Source: Ardenticatenaceae bacterium (GTDB taxonomy: Bacteria > Chloroflexota > Anaerolineae > Promineifilales > Promineifilaceae). Taken from it: a stretch of DNA of 64,000 bases. The position numbers and the translations under genes are program-made. A model generated the notes under the pieces. That model did no database searches. It was not told where the DNA came from and was given only the letters and a program-made list of their open reading frames with translations. Below, in pieces: positions 25,267 through 34,624 of this stretch; the stretch's first letter is position 1, and each line of letters opens with the position of its first letter. Location: contig JACKBT010000023.1 of the NCBI GenBank assembly GCA_020634415.1, forward strand, positions 1 to 64,000. Direction: 5' to 3'.

Positions 25267-26868
25267 TTAACCCACCAAGAGAGCGGCTTTGGAAAGCCAG
25301 TTTAAGAGAGATTGTAGTTCTTGAGCCATTTGGTGTTGGATAACGGCCGTATCCACCCCCGCCGCCTCATCCACCTTCACCTGAATCGTGCCCTCGGCCA
25401 CCAGGTTCAGCAACAAAGCCAGCAGATCATCTGGCGTGCGCGTGCCATCCAAAAAAGGCAGCAAATAAAGGCTGATTTTGTCCAGGTTTACACGCTCGTG
25501 GCGTTGATTGACAACCCGCAAATTGTTTTGCACCTGGTAGCGGGACAATGGTGAGGCCAACGGCCGTTCACTCACCCCCTCCACAAACGGCAGCACCATC
25601 TTATGCAGTTCCACCAGCTTAAAGCTGTAACTAAACCCACGCAGCAAATTCACGGCCAGCACCTGCACATCCTGCTCGCCAATGGCCTGCCCCAAAAAGG
25701 CTTGCGCCCCCACCACCAACTCATCAAAAGCAACGGCCGTTGGCTGCAGCCGACCCAAAAGCAGCAAAGCCGCTTTCGTCAGCGGATGGTCCGTCGTAAA
25801 CATGGCCCCGTCTGAAGCTTGGAAGGATACGGCCGTTTTCCCCGCCACATCCACCTCCTGCGCCATCGGCCTGGCCCACGAAGCCACATAAAACTGGCGC
25901 ATCAACTCCGGCGACGGCTGCAAACGGCGGTTCACCGTCACCGCCTCATGGCACAACAACGTCTGGCGCAGCGTCCGATTCCGCAAAAAATCCATATACT
26001 GCTCCAACTCCACCGTACTCTTCGCCAGCTTCATCAACTGCTGCACCACCCCTGGCTCAAAACCATTGGGCATCACCATCGCAAAATCCGCCTCAGCCAC
26101 ATATTGCAGCCCATACTGCCCCGCCTGAGCCATAAATTCGTGAAAATAAACCGGCTGATTAAACAGCTCTAGCTCATCATGCAGCAGCAGTTCATCCCCC
26201 GCCTTCGCCTCCTGCCGCTGCTCATCCACAAACTTGCCATAGGCCTTAATAAGCGTGCCATAAGCCCCCAAAAATGTCTCATCACTGCTGGGCACAGCCT
26301 CGCCCAAAAAGTGCAGCAGTTCCCGCGCCGCCGTCACCTTCTCCGGCCCCTCCGCCAGATGGCGCGTATGAAACAGCATCATCTCGCGCAAGGCCCCCAT
26401 CATGTGCCAGCCAGGGTAGGTGTTGTAACTGATGTAAGCCAGGCCCTGCGGCGACAGATTTTGCTGGCAAAGTTGCAGCAATTTCTCCCGCACTTCGGGC
26501 GGAACCCAGGAGTAAATACCATGGGCGATGATGTAGTCGAATGGGCCGAAATCGGCCGTTATTTGCAAAATATCCTGCACCAACAGCCGCACATTCGTCA
26601 GCCCCAACCCTGTTATCACCTCCTGCCCCGCCTCAATCTGCCGCGCCGAAAAATCAATGCCCACAAACTCACTGCGGGGCAGCGTCGTCGCCATCGGAAT
26701 CAGATTGCCGCCGCTGGCACAGCCAATCTCCAACACCCGGCACTGCTCAATAGGCGGCGGTGTCAGCCCCAAAATAGCCGCAATCGTCGCCAGCCGATCC
26801 GGGTGCGTTTGCGTATAAGAAAAACTAGGATAAGGAGTATTCTCGTAAGTTTGTTGTAGGTCGCTCAA
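25267..26868 (-). CDS. SAM-dependent methyltransferase with regulatory domain
   Basis: 533 residues. An N-terminal class I methyltransferase domain has motif I VLEIGCASGGNLIP (about residues 45-58), an acidic strand end FVGIDFS and YIIAHGIYSWVP. The phrase YISYNTYPGWHMMGALREMM and the region around residues 215-300 match the methyltransferase regulatory domain (PF10119), and the C-terminal 150 residues resemble a PKMT-type winged-helix domain. The opening YENTPYPSFSYTQTHP is typical of this family. Rickettsial relatives methylate protein lysines; the substrate here is unknown. Gaps of 20 bases upstream and none downstream place it in one operon with the cyclase and the channel. Confidence 0.88.
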   Translation of the reverse strand: MSDLQQTYENTPYPSFSYTQTHPDRLATIAAILGLTPPPIEQCRVLEIGCASGGNLIPMATTLPRSEFVGIDFSARQIEAGQEVITGLGLTNVRLLVQDILQITADFGPFDYIIAHGIYSWVPPEVREKLLQLCQQNLSPQGLAYISYNTYPGWHMMGALREMMLFHTRHLAEGPEKVTAARELLHFLGEAVPSSDETFLGAYGTLIKAYGKFVDEQRQEAKAGDELLLHDELELFNQPVYFHEFMAQAGQYGLQYVAEADFAMVMPNGFEPGVVQQLMKLAKSTVELEQYMDFLRNRTLRQTLLCHEAVTVNRRLQPSPELMRQFYVASWARPMAQEVDVAGKTAVSFQASDGAMFTTDHPLTKAALLLLGRLQPTAVAFDELVVGAQAFLGQAIGEQDVQVLAVNLLRGFSYSFKLVELHKMVLPFVEGVSERPLASPLSRYQVQNNLRVVNQRHERVNLDKISLYLLPFLDGTRTPDDLLALLLNLVAEGTIQVKVDEAAGVDTAVIQHQMAQELQSLLNWLSKAALLVG

Positions 26869-26888
26869 ATTTGCATCTCGCTGCGGTT

Positions 26889-29800
26889 TTAACCGCCGTT
26901 GCGCTGCCAGGCAGCCATAATCGCCCGATTGTAGGGAATGTGCAGCAAAAACTGCATCCGCTGCTCGGCATCTTTAATCGCTTCTGCCTGACTTTCCAAA
27001 TGTTTATGCGCCGTTGCCAACACCGCTTGGGCACGAGCCAACATGGCTGGCTCCTCTTTAGCCAACTCGTGTAAAACCTGGTAACAGGTCAGATAAACCT
27101 GCATGGGATACTCAACGCCTTCCACCCCATGCGCCTCAATCCAGGCCAGAACGGCCGTTACCTGATCCAACGCCGCCTCCCCTTCACCCATCGCCAACGC
27201 CACCCGCGCCAGACCCGCCAGATCATCAATCACCAGGCTGTCCTCACCCAACTCCTGGCGAATAGCCCGCGCCTGCTCATAGGCGGCAGCGGCCTCATCC
27301 AGGCGGGCCAAAGCCGCCAGCGCATGACCCTTGTAAGTGAGCGTATAAGCCTCATTGCGCCGATCATGAATGGTCTGCTGCAAAGCCAGGGCCTGTTCAC
27401 ACGTCGCCAGCACCTGTTCGTTCTCATCCAGCATGTGATAAATCAGAGACAGGTTGACATAAGCAAAACTCTGCCCCTCCAGATCGCCAATCTCCTGCGA
27501 GATGGTGAGCGCCTGCTGCTGGCAGTCGCGGGCTTCTTCATAACCACCCAAATAAGCATAGTTCACACCCAAGTTGCCCAAAATAATAGACTCGCCCATA
27601 CGGTGGCCGATCATGCGGCTCAAATTGAGTGCCTGGTTGTAATTGGTCTGGCTGGCAAGATAGTTACCCTGGTCGGTGTTGATATTGCCCAGCATCATCA
27701 GGCAACCAGACTCACCGCGCCGGTCGTTTTTGGCCTGGTAAATGGTGCGGGCCTGTTCCATGTAGCGCACGGCCGTTTCCGACTGGCTCATATAAAAATT
27801 CGTCACCCCCAATTGTAACAAGCCATCCGCCTCCACCGCCTGGTTCTGGCTGTGCTGGGCCAATTCCACCGCCCGCTGCAACTTGTCCAGAGCATCCTCA
27901 TACTTGCCCTGCTGGCGCAAGCTGTTGCCCCAAATATAGTAGCCCTCAGATTCAATATGGGGTGATTGAGCTTCAGTGGCAAATTGGATGCCATTTTGCA
28001 CGGCCGTTAACGCCCCCGCCTGGTCCCCCATCACCCGCGCATAATGAGCCTGCCGCAAAGCCACCTGCGCCTTCTTCAACTCATCATCCATCGCCACCGC
28101 CACCTCCGCCAACGCTTGCAAATCCTGCGCCTGTTCCTCGCGCCTGCCTTCCAAATCATACAGAGCTTCGCGGGCAAAATAGAGCTGATAACGGCCGTTC
28201 ACATCCCCCTTCTCCGTCAGCTCCAGCGCCCGGTCAAAATAACGCAGTGCCTCCTCATTGGCATACTGCCGCGCCGCCTGCTCCCCCGCCAGCCGCGCAA
28301 AATGGCGCTCCTGCGGCCACGCCTCCGCGTGATGATAATGATGCACCAACAGCGGCAGCACAAACGCCGCCGACGGCGGAATCACCGCCTGCCCCTGCCC
28401 ATCCATCTCGCCATAGGTATCCATATACCAGGCCGCCACCTTCTGGTGCATCTCCTTGCGCTGCCCAAACAAAAGCGTCTGGTAAGCCACCTCCTGGGTA
28501 ATGATGTGCTTAAAAATGTAGACAATATCCGGCGGGCCAACGCTGTCCAGTTCCGTCAGATCACGCGCATTCAACTGCTGCAATTCTGCTTGCAGCTTGG
28601 TCTGCACGGCACTCGCATAGTGGCCGTACAAATGCTGCAAAGGAATGAGGGCAAAGGTACGGCCGATCACCGCCGCCACCTTCAACATCAACTGCTGCGC
28701 CAGCGTAAGTTGGTCAATACGCGCCAAAATCAGCCCTTGAATCGTATCCGGCAAAGCCGTCGCCACCTGCTCCAAATCACCCTTCACCAGGCAGCGGTTA
28801 AACTCACCCGCTTCATCTGGCTCAATCACCAAAAAATCCTGGTCGCGCAGGGTAAAGACAACTTCTTGGGCAAAAAAGGGATTGCCATCGGCACGGGTGC
28901 GCACCAAATCGGCAACGGCCGTTGGCAGCCCACCCGCCCGCAAATTCAGGCGCGTCGTCACCAGCGTCACCGTCTCCTCCGGCGACAGATTGCCCAGCAC
29001 AATCTTCCGTGTCATGGGCATCGCCGCCAGCGTAGCCATGTGCTGCCCCGCCGTGCTGTGGGCATCCACTGGCCGGTTCACAATCAGCAGCAGCATGGGG
29101 TCGTGCGAGGTCTGCATGGCCCGCACCATCTGCACCGTAAACTCCCAGGAAAGGCTGTCCAGCCAGTGGGCATCTTCCAGCATCAGGATTAACGGCCGTT
29201 CCCGCGCCCACGCCCGCAGCAAATTAATCAACAGCACCACCAGGCTCTCCTGACGCAGTTCCGGCGGCATGGCTAACGTCAACTCCGTCTCCGGCAAATC
29301 GAGACCCAAAATATCATTCAACAGCGGCAGCCGATAAACCTGCTCCGGCACAGATGCCTGCATTACAGCCTCCACCAACGCCCGCCGCTCGGCCCTATCA
29401 GCCACATTATCCAGGCCAAAATAGGAGGTAAATATTTCGCGCCACACACGATAGGGCGTGTGCTGCTCAATGCTCTGCCCCTCGCCCCAAAAACCAGCAA
29501 TCCCCCGCTCCCGAATCACCTGCACCAGTTCCAGGGCCAGCCGCGATTTGCCAATGCCGCCTTCACCTTCCACAATGAGGACTTGGGTTTCGCCGCCAAC
29601 GGCCGTTGCCAACGCCGCCAACATCTGGTCAAACTCCGCCTCACGACCAATCATCTTACTCTCTACCCGTGTGCGGGTAACGGCTGGCTCACCCGTTGGC
29701 CGATACACCTGAATCAGGCCCGTCTTGCCCTTCACCTTCGTCGGCTCTAACTCATCAAACTGCCAACGGCTTTGGGCGCGGCGATACACCTCCAAATCTG

Positions 29801-30971
29801 TGCGCACATCGCCAATGGGCGCAATGCCCATCAGCCGCGCCGACAAATTGACCTTATCGCCAATCACGCCATAGGTCTGCCGCTTGGGGCTGCCATAAGC
29901 CCCGGCCCGCATCTGCCCCTGGGCCACACCCACGCGAATGTTGCGAATAAAACCTAAATGGGCAGGCACGGTGCGCAAGGCCAAAGCCGCCGCCACCGCC
30001 CGCGCCGGATCATCATCATGGGCCACCGGCGCACCAAAGGCCGCATACAAATAGCTGCCCTTGTCGCCAATGGTCAACTGCAACAGAGCGCCCTCGTATT
30101 GGGCAATGATGCCCTGCACCCAGGCAATGTAGGCACTCAGCTTTTTGCCAGCTTTATCGTCGGCGTCGTAATCCAGGCCGGTGAACTGCCAGAAAACGGC
30201 CGTTGCCAGCCGCATCTCCGCCAAAAACTGCCCCTGCGCACTCTGCACCCGATCATAAATCGTCGGCCACAACCACTGCTGCGCCTGCTTTTCCGACAAA
30301 GATTGGCTCATCTCCGGCCAGGGACTGGCCGCCACCTCAGCCGTCAAACCCGTCACAATGGCGAATCGCTGCCCTGTGTCATGGTCTTCGCGCCACTCGC
30401 TAATCGCCAACTGCTCGGCAAACTTCTCGGCAATATCGGCCGAGACAATCACATCGCCGCGCTCGGCTTGGTGTTCGGCCGCCGCCACATGATCCAGTGT
30501 GCCGCCAGCCAGGGCATCCATTAACTGAATGTGGGGATCGCCAATGACGAAACGGCGCACGGGGCCAGTGACAACGGCCGTTTTAATCCCCAACGACACC
30601 TCTGTGCCACCAGGCGTTTCAAAGCTGGTAAACCGCTGCATCACGGCCTGCATATTCAAGGCACAGGCCGTGCCACGCAGCCCCTCATCTTTATCCAGCC
30701 AACAGGTAATGGCATCGCCGCTAAAACTCAGCACACTGCCATGATAAGTATGCACCTGCGTCACCAGGGCTGTATACACCTCATTCAAAATGCGTGTCAG
30801 CTCTTCCGCCCCGCGCTGCTGCCCCAACTCCAACCCCAACGCCTCGGTCAGCGGCGTAAAACCAGAAATATCGGCAAACAGCACAGAGCCGTGTGTGCGG
30901 TCTGGCAATGATTCGTTTTTAATAAGCGCCTGACGGCGATCCATCGGAATGTAGGCTTCGGCTAATTGCAT
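26889..30971 (-). CDS. tandem class III nucleotide cyclase / AAA ATPase / TPR protein
   Basis: 1360 residues with the architecture of mammalian soluble adenylyl cyclase. Cyclase domain 1 (about 28-205) has VLFADISGFTPLTE and FSGDAITCWL, both metal-binding Asp present. Cyclase domain 2 (about 235-410) keeps TIGDKGSYLYAAFG but has VFWQFTGL where the first metal Asp should be, so it is probably degenerate and pairs with domain 1 to form one active site. An AAA/STAND ATPase follows (Walker A EGEGGIGKSRL near 470, LMLEDAHWLD for Walker B), then TPR repeats to the C-terminus. It would make cAMP (or cGMP) in response to a signal sensed by the TPR/ATPase part. First gene of the operon with the methyltransferase and channel. 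Confidence 0.92.
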   Translation of the reverse strand: MQLAEAYIPMDRRQALIKNESLPDRTHGSVLFADISGFTPLTEALGLELGQQRGAEELTRILNEVYTALVTQVHTYHGSVLSFSGDAITCWLDKDEGLRGTACALNMQAVMQRFTSFETPGGTEVSLGIKTAVVTGPVRRFVIGDPHIQLMDALAGGTLDHVAAAEHQAERGDVIVSADIAEKFAEQLAISEWREDHDTGQRFAIVTGLTAEVAASPWPEMSQSLSEKQAQQWLWPTIYDRVQSAQGQFLAEMRLATAVFWQFTGLDYDADDKAGKKLSAYIAWVQGIIAQYEGALLQLTIGDKGSYLYAAFGAPVAHDDDPARAVAAALALRTVPAHLGFIRNIRVGVAQGQMRAGAYGSPKRQTYGVIGDKVNLSARLMGIAPIGDVRTDLEVYRRAQSRWQFDELEPTKVKGKTGLIQVYRPTGEPAVTRTRVESKMIGREAEFDQMLAALATAVGGETQVLIVEGEGGIGKSRLALELVQVIRERGIAGFWGEGQSIEQHTPYRVWREIFTSYFGLDNVADRAERRALVEAVMQASVPEQVYRLPLLNDILGLDLPETELTLAMPPELRQESLVVLLINLLRAWARERPLILMLEDAHWLDSLSWEFTVQMVRAMQTSHDPMLLLIVNRPVDAHSTAGQHMATLAAMPMTRKIVLGNLSPEETVTLVTTRLNLRAGGLPTAVADLVRTRADGNPFFAQEVVFTLRDQDFLVIEPDEAGEFNRCLVKGDLEQVATALPDTIQGLILARIDQLTLAQQLMLKVAAVIGRTFALIPLQHLYGHYASAVQTKLQAELQQLNARDLTELDSVGPPDIVYIFKHIITQEVAYQTLLFGQRKEMHQKVAAWYMDTYGEMDGQGQAVIPPSAAFVLPLLVHHYHHAEAWPQERHFARLAGEQAARQYANEEALRYFDRALELTEKGDVNGRYQLYFAREALYDLEGRREEQAQDLQALAEVAVAMDDELKKAQVALRQAHYARVMGDQAGALTAVQNGIQFATEAQSPHIESEGYYIWGNSLRQQGKYEDALDKLQRAVELAQHSQNQAVEADGLLQLGVTNFYMSQSETAVRYMEQARTIYQAKNDRRGESGCLMMLGNINTDQGNYLASQTNYNQALNLSRMIGHRMGESIILGNLGVNYAYLGGYEEARDCQQQALTISQEIGDLEGQSFAYVNLSLIYHMLDENEQVLATCEQALALQQTIHDRRNEAYTLTYKGHALAALARLDEAAAAYEQARAIRQELGEDSLVIDDLAGLARVALAMGEGEAALDQVTAVLAWIEAHGVEGVEYPMQVYLTCYQVLHELAKEEPAMLARAQAVLATAHKHLESQAEAIKDAEQRMQFLLHIPYNRAIMAAWQRNGG

Positions 30972-31411
30972 AGGTAGTATCCCAATACTATGTTGGGCCT
31001 AGTATACGGTGATGTGAAACGGCCGTCCATTGCCTGACCGCATTTTTAGGGGGAATTTTACAAGAAGGGGACAGGTGGCAGGTGGCAGGTGGGTAGGGCG
31101 GGTGGTGTCCCACCGAGTCGCCCCATTTGCCCACCACTGCCCTCGTTTTGTCAGAAAATGGCAAGATAAAAGACCGACCACAGCCTCTAGGCCGTTGCAG
31201 ACAGGGATAAACCGCTTAATCCAACTAACACAGGTTTGTTCTGTTGAATCAGCCAAGCCAACCATTCCGGTTCTGTTGCGTATACTTCACAGAAATTTAC
31301 TCATCATATAATGGCAGCCTTGCCAAAAGAACATATAATTTCCTCAGATTATTCAGTTTTTTGTGGATAGAAAATGTTAGCATCATAAAAACACATTGAG
31401 GAGGAATAATT
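30972..31411. other. gene-free gap before the AT-rich cassette
   Basis: The left part is GC-rich, with one ACGGCCGT copy at about 31018 and a GGTGGCA tandem repeat at about 31073-31095. From about 31300 the base composition turns AT-rich, with TATAAT at about 31306-31311 and a strong ribosome site (GAGGAGG, 31398-31404) before ATG 31412. No coding region is supported. Confidence 0.65.
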
Positions 31412-32170
31412 ATGCCAGAAGGACAGAAAAAACATCCATTAGAAGAATATTCTGAAAATGAACAAGTCGCTTATTTGAGTATTTTGTCTGCCATCTGTTA
31501 TGCAGATAAAGAATTTGGAGATAAGGAAAAACATCAGCTGGATAGCTTGTTGGCGAAACTTAAGATTTCGGATGCACAGAAAGCTAAAATTTATTCTTCA
31601 GTATTCAGCCTTCCACACGAAGATAAACTGGCGAATCTTGAGGCCATTCAAAATCTTGGTAATACAGAATTAAAGTACACCTTGATCTCAGACTTGTGTC
31701 TTTTTTCTTTAGTTGATACGAAGTTCGCCGATGAAGAATATCAATACATACTTGGTATCAGGGAACTCTTGGGGATTACCCAAGAGCAAGTTGATGCCAT
31801 CAAGTCTATCCAGGAGGAGCTTGCCAGAATCAAGAATATTCCTTCAAATTCTGAAAGAGTTAAACAAGTCATAAAAGATGGGGCAGCAAACCTTGCCGGG
31901 GTCGGTGTTCCTATCGGAGCTATTGCAGCAAGTGGTTCAGTTTTTGGGCTTAGTGCCGCGGGGATGACTTCAGGTTTAGCCGCACTTGGTGCATTAGTTG
32001 GCGGTGGCATGTTGGCTGGGGCAGTCATTGTAGTTCCTGCAATTGCAGCCGGGGCTGCTTATGGTGTTAAAAAGCTATTTGATGTCGTGTGGAGAGATAA
32101 AGAGATTTCCGATGATGAGAAATCCTCGCAAGAAAAAGGTCGAAAACGGACATGGACGAAAAAAGCATAA
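31412..32170 (+). CDS. TerB-like domain fused to a glycine-rich membrane segment
   Basis: 252 residues. The N-terminal 140 residues are helical and acidic with YLSILSAICYADKEFGDKEK and CLFSLVDTKFADEEYQYI, two copies of the acidic helix pattern of TerB-like (tellurite resistance) domains. Residues about 157-220 are a glycine/alanine-rich hydrophobic stretch (SAAGMTSGLAALGALVGGGM) like membrane-active glycine-zipper hairpins, remotely reminiscent of the Ifi-6-16/ISG12 family. A Lys-rich tail ends the protein. GAGGAGG seven bases before the ATG makes the start secure. AT-rich codons, no ACGGCCGT copy, and a 19-base overlap with the next gene suggest an acquired operon. A stress- or defence-linked membrane effector is possible, but this is inference. 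Confidence 0.7.
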   Translation: MPEGQKKHPLEEYSENEQVAYLSILSAICYADKEFGDKEKHQLDSLLAKLKISDAQKAKIYSSVFSLPHEDKLANLEAIQNLGNTELKYTLISDLCLFSLVDTKFADEEYQYILGIRELLGITQEQVDAIKSIQEELARIKNIPSNSERVKQVIKDGAANLAGVGVPIGAIAASGSVFGLSAAGMTSGLAALGALVGGGMLAGAVIVVPAIAAGAAYGVKKLFDVVWRDKEISDDEKSSQEKGRKRTWTKKA

Positions 32171-32505
32171 ACAATGAATTACAACCAGTGTCAGCTAAAC
32201 TTGTACTTGTACAAGGAGTGGTTCAGAATCTGCCCGAAATTGTTGGGGTAATCAAGGAAATCTACACCCTCAACAAGAAAGAACAATTATTTGGTAAAGT
32301 TCTGCAATCCCGGCTCGACGAATTGAATGTTAACAAAGAGAACTTCAAAGCCCTGGTTGAAGGCTTGACCGAATTATCAAAATCAGAAAATACTGATTCC
32401 GAGACCAAAGCGATGTATCGAGATATGATAAAAACATTGTTTGAAATCTTCACAACAAATCTGCGTAGTTCACAGGGTGTTTCCAACTATCTGAAAGAGC
32501 TTTAG
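32152..32505 (+). CDS. small helical protein of the AT-rich cassette
   Basis: 117 residues, predicted almost wholly helical with possible coiled-coil stretches (VIKEIYTLNKKEQLFGKVL and MYRDMIKTLFEIFTTNL). No signal peptide, membrane segment or known family. It starts 19 bases inside the TerB-like gene and ends four bases before the next, so the three are translated as one unit. Sharing of AT-rich codon use across all three supports joint transfer. It may regulate or scaffold the TerB-like protein; nothing in the sequence decides this. Confidence 0.6.
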   Translation: MDEKSINNELQPVSAKLVLVQGVVQNLPEIVGVIKEIYTLNKKEQLFGKVLQSRLDELNVNKENFKALVEGLTELSKSENTDSETKAMYRDMIKTLFEIFTTNLRSSQGVSNYLKEL

Positions 32506-32508
32506 TAA

Positions 32509-32766
32509 ATGTATGGGATAAATTTATTGGTAGTTGCCAAAATATTGGGAACGACTACGGCTAGCAATGTCTTATTTAACAAGAACGGGGCAATTCGTTC
32601 AATTCATCAGGAAATTATAAAGTATTCTGCTCAACAAAATATTGCAATGGTTAAGGTAATGATGCGAAACCTTGCCCAACAAAACGAGCAGGCGTATAAA
32701 GATGTTGTCAAAATTCTTAGAGAACATTTTACCGAAGAAGAATTGCAAGAAATCCTACCTCAATGA
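32509..32766 (+). CDS. small protein of the AT-rich cassette
   Basis: 85 residues. A mildly hydrophobic N-terminus (YGINLLVVAKILG) is followed by a helical, charged body ending FTEEELQEILPQ. No family recognised. Translation of the third gene would follow directly from the second, whose stop is three bases upstream. The end of the AT-rich segment coincides with this gene's stop, after which base composition and ACGGCCGT copies (32822 on) return. Confidence 0.55.
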   Translation: MYGINLLVVAKILGTTTASNVLFNKNGAIRSIHQEIIKYSAQQNIAMVKVMMRNLAQQNEQAYKDVVKILREHFTEEELQEILPQ

Positions 32767-32817
32767 GTGAAAAGGGGTGCTAGCCCCAGGTGCACCGGAC
32801 GTGCTCTAGCTTGCCAT

Positions 32818-33723
32818 TCATAACGGCCGTCCATCCCCCACCATCTCCCGCAACCCAACCAACAACGACCGTCCCGCCTGCCACCCAATAAGCCGCTGCG
32901 TTCGCGCCACATCCGCCACCTGCACCGCCTCCTCACCCGGGCGGCTGGGCAACACACCAATTAACGGCCGTCCCGCCCCCCCCACTAACCCATAAATCTG
33001 CCGCACCACCTCCGCCACACTCGTCAACACCCCCGTTCCCAAATCTACGGTTTGCCCTGGCTGCAAGCCACTGCCTATTATCGCCGCCAAACCTTCAGCC
33101 ACATCCGCCGCATAAATCCAATCCCGCTGCTGCGTTCCCGCCGTCATCGGGAAATCCTCACCGGCTTGCGCCGCCGCCAACGCCGCTGGCAGTAAATTCC
33201 GCGCCGGCTGCCCCGGCCCATACGCCTGGAAGATCATGCCGCCGTGAATCGGCCAGCCCTGCGTGCGGGCATACATCTGGCAAAACTGCCAGGCCGCCGC
33301 TTTGCTGGCCGCATACACATTCATGCTGCTCAACTCACCCGGTGTCCGTGCCACAATCAACTGCTCCGTGTTAAAACGCTTCTCAAAACAGGCCCGAATC
33401 AGGTTCAGGCTGGCGGTAAGGTTGTGGCGAACGGCCGTCTCCACCCCCAAAAACGGCTCCGTCACCCCCGCCGCCGCCAGATGAATCACCACATCCGGCT
33501 CGGCCTCCTCCACCGCCCGCACCGTCAACTGCAAATTGCGTAAATCGGCATAAACCAGCTCCACTTGCGAGCGCACAGCCGCCAGATAGGGCGGCAACTT
33601 AGCCAGATTGTAATTATCGCGGAGGAGGGCAATAACGGCCGTATCCCCCCGCCCCACCAAATGCTCGATGAGAAAACGGCCGATAAACCCCGTCGCCCCT
33701 GTGACTAAAATACGTTGAGACAT
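32818..33723 (-). CDS. NAD-dependent epimerase/dehydratase (extended SDR)
   Basis: 301 residues. GATGFIGRFLIEHL (residues 8-21) is the Rossmann NAD-binding loop, VVIHLAAAGV the fourth-strand motif, and YAASKAAAW supplies the YxxxK catalytic pair. MIFQAYGPGQ and QQRDWIYAADVAEGL match NDP-sugar epimerases and 4,6-dehydratases, so the likely substrate is a nucleotide sugar for envelope or exopolysaccharide assembly. No glycosyltransferase gene is adjacent, so the sugar is unknown. Divergent from the HAD gene across a 90-base region containing a perfect inverted repeat. Confidence 0.88.
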   Translation of the reverse strand: MSQRILVTGATGFIGRFLIEHLVGRGDTAVIALLRDNYNLAKLPPYLAAVRSQVELVYADLRNLQLTVRAVEEAEPDVVIHLAAAGVTEPFLGVETAVRHNLTASLNLIRACFEKRFNTEQLIVARTPGELSSMNVYAASKAAAWQFCQMYARTQGWPIHGGMIFQAYGPGQPARNLLPAALAAAQAGEDFPMTAGTQQRDWIYAADVAEGLAAIIGSGLQPGQTVDLGTGVLTSVAEVVRQIYGLVGGAGRPLIGVLPSRPGEEAVQVADVARTQRLIGWQAGRSLLVGLREMVGDGRPL

Positions 33724-33733
33724 TTACATAATG

Positions 33734-33761
33734 ATGTAATTACGTTATTACGTAATTACAT
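33734..33761. repeat. perfect 11-base inverted repeat, ATGTAATTACG type
   Basis: ATGTAATTACG, six-base loop TTATTA, exact complement. It lies between the divergent epimerase and HAD genes and so could be an operator, but its relatives at 13479-13502 suggest a dispersed palindrome. Confidence 0.6.
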
Positions 33762-33814
33762 GCTATCATCCGCCAATCTTATTCTATTTTAAGGTGGGAG
33801 GCACTCAATCCCCT

Positions 33815-34624
33815 ATGTCTAAATCCATTCAACTGGTCATTACCGACCTGGACGGCACCTTATTAAACAGCCACGGCGAAGTTTCCGCCGCGAATGAACA
33901 AGCCCTGCGCCAATGCCTGGCTCAAGGCATCCCTGTTACCATTGCTACCGGCAAAACACGCCACTCCGCCCTCAAAATCATCAACAAACTAAATTTGCCC
34001 ACGCCCGGTGTCTTCATTCAAGGCTTAATCATCTGCGCCGCCGATGGCACCGTGCTGGCCCAGCAGCAGTTGGGGATGGACATCGTAGAGCAAGTTGTCC
34101 CCTTTGTGCAGGAGCATGGCGTAGATGTTTTTGCTTACTGCCACGAGCGGCTGCTAACCCTGCAAGATTCGGCACTGCGCTACAAACTGAACGGCCGTTA
34201 CGCAGAACCCCTGGCCGACATCGTACCCAATCTGGCCGATTGGGCCGAGATGGGCGTTTGCAAACTACTCGTGCAGCAAGATGCCCCCGCCTTTTCCGCC
34301 TCCTTGCGCCAGCAACTGCGCGATCTCATTGGCGAACGGGCCACATTAACCCAGGCTTTAACCAATTCCGTCGAGATTTTGCCTCACGGAGCCTCGAAGG
34401 GGGCCGGGGTAGCCCAACTTTTGCACTATTTGAACGTTGATCCACATCACGTCTTAGCCATTGGCGATGCCGAAAATGATGTAGAGATGCTGCAACTGGT
34501 GGGCACGGGCGTGGCTATGGGCAATGCCGTGCCTCGCTTAAAAGCAGTGGCCGATTATGTAGTTGGCAGTAATGATGACGATGGTGTGGCCGAGGCAATC
34601 GGCCGTTTTGCCTTACAGCCATAA
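33815..34624 (+). CDS. Cof-type HAD-IIB sugar-phosphate phosphatase
   Basis: 269 residues from ATG 33815. DLDGTLLN (nucleophile Asp and acid/base Asp), a Thr-bearing ATGKTRHSA segment, Lys in ASKGAGVAQL and the metal Asp pair GDAENDVEM complete the HAD motifs I-IV, with a C2B cap between motifs II and III. Members hydrolyse sugar phosphates, phosphoglycolate-like compounds or flavin intermediates in the cytoplasm; which one cannot be told. The frame is open from a GTG at 33794, but the family begins near MSKSIQLVITDLDG; GGGAGG lies 13 bases upstream. Confidence 0.9.
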   Translation: MSKSIQLVITDLDGTLLNSHGEVSAANEQALRQCLAQGIPVTIATGKTRHSALKIINKLNLPTPGVFIQGLIICAADGTVLAQQQLGMDIVEQVVPFVQEHGVDVFAYCHERLLTLQDSALRYKLNGRYAEPLADIVPNLADWAEMGVCKLLVQQDAPAFSASLRQQLRDLIGERATLTQALTNSVEILPHGASKGAGVAQLLHYLNVDPHHVLAIGDAENDVEMLQLVGTGVAMGNAVPRLKAVADYVVGSNDDDGVAEAIGRFALQP

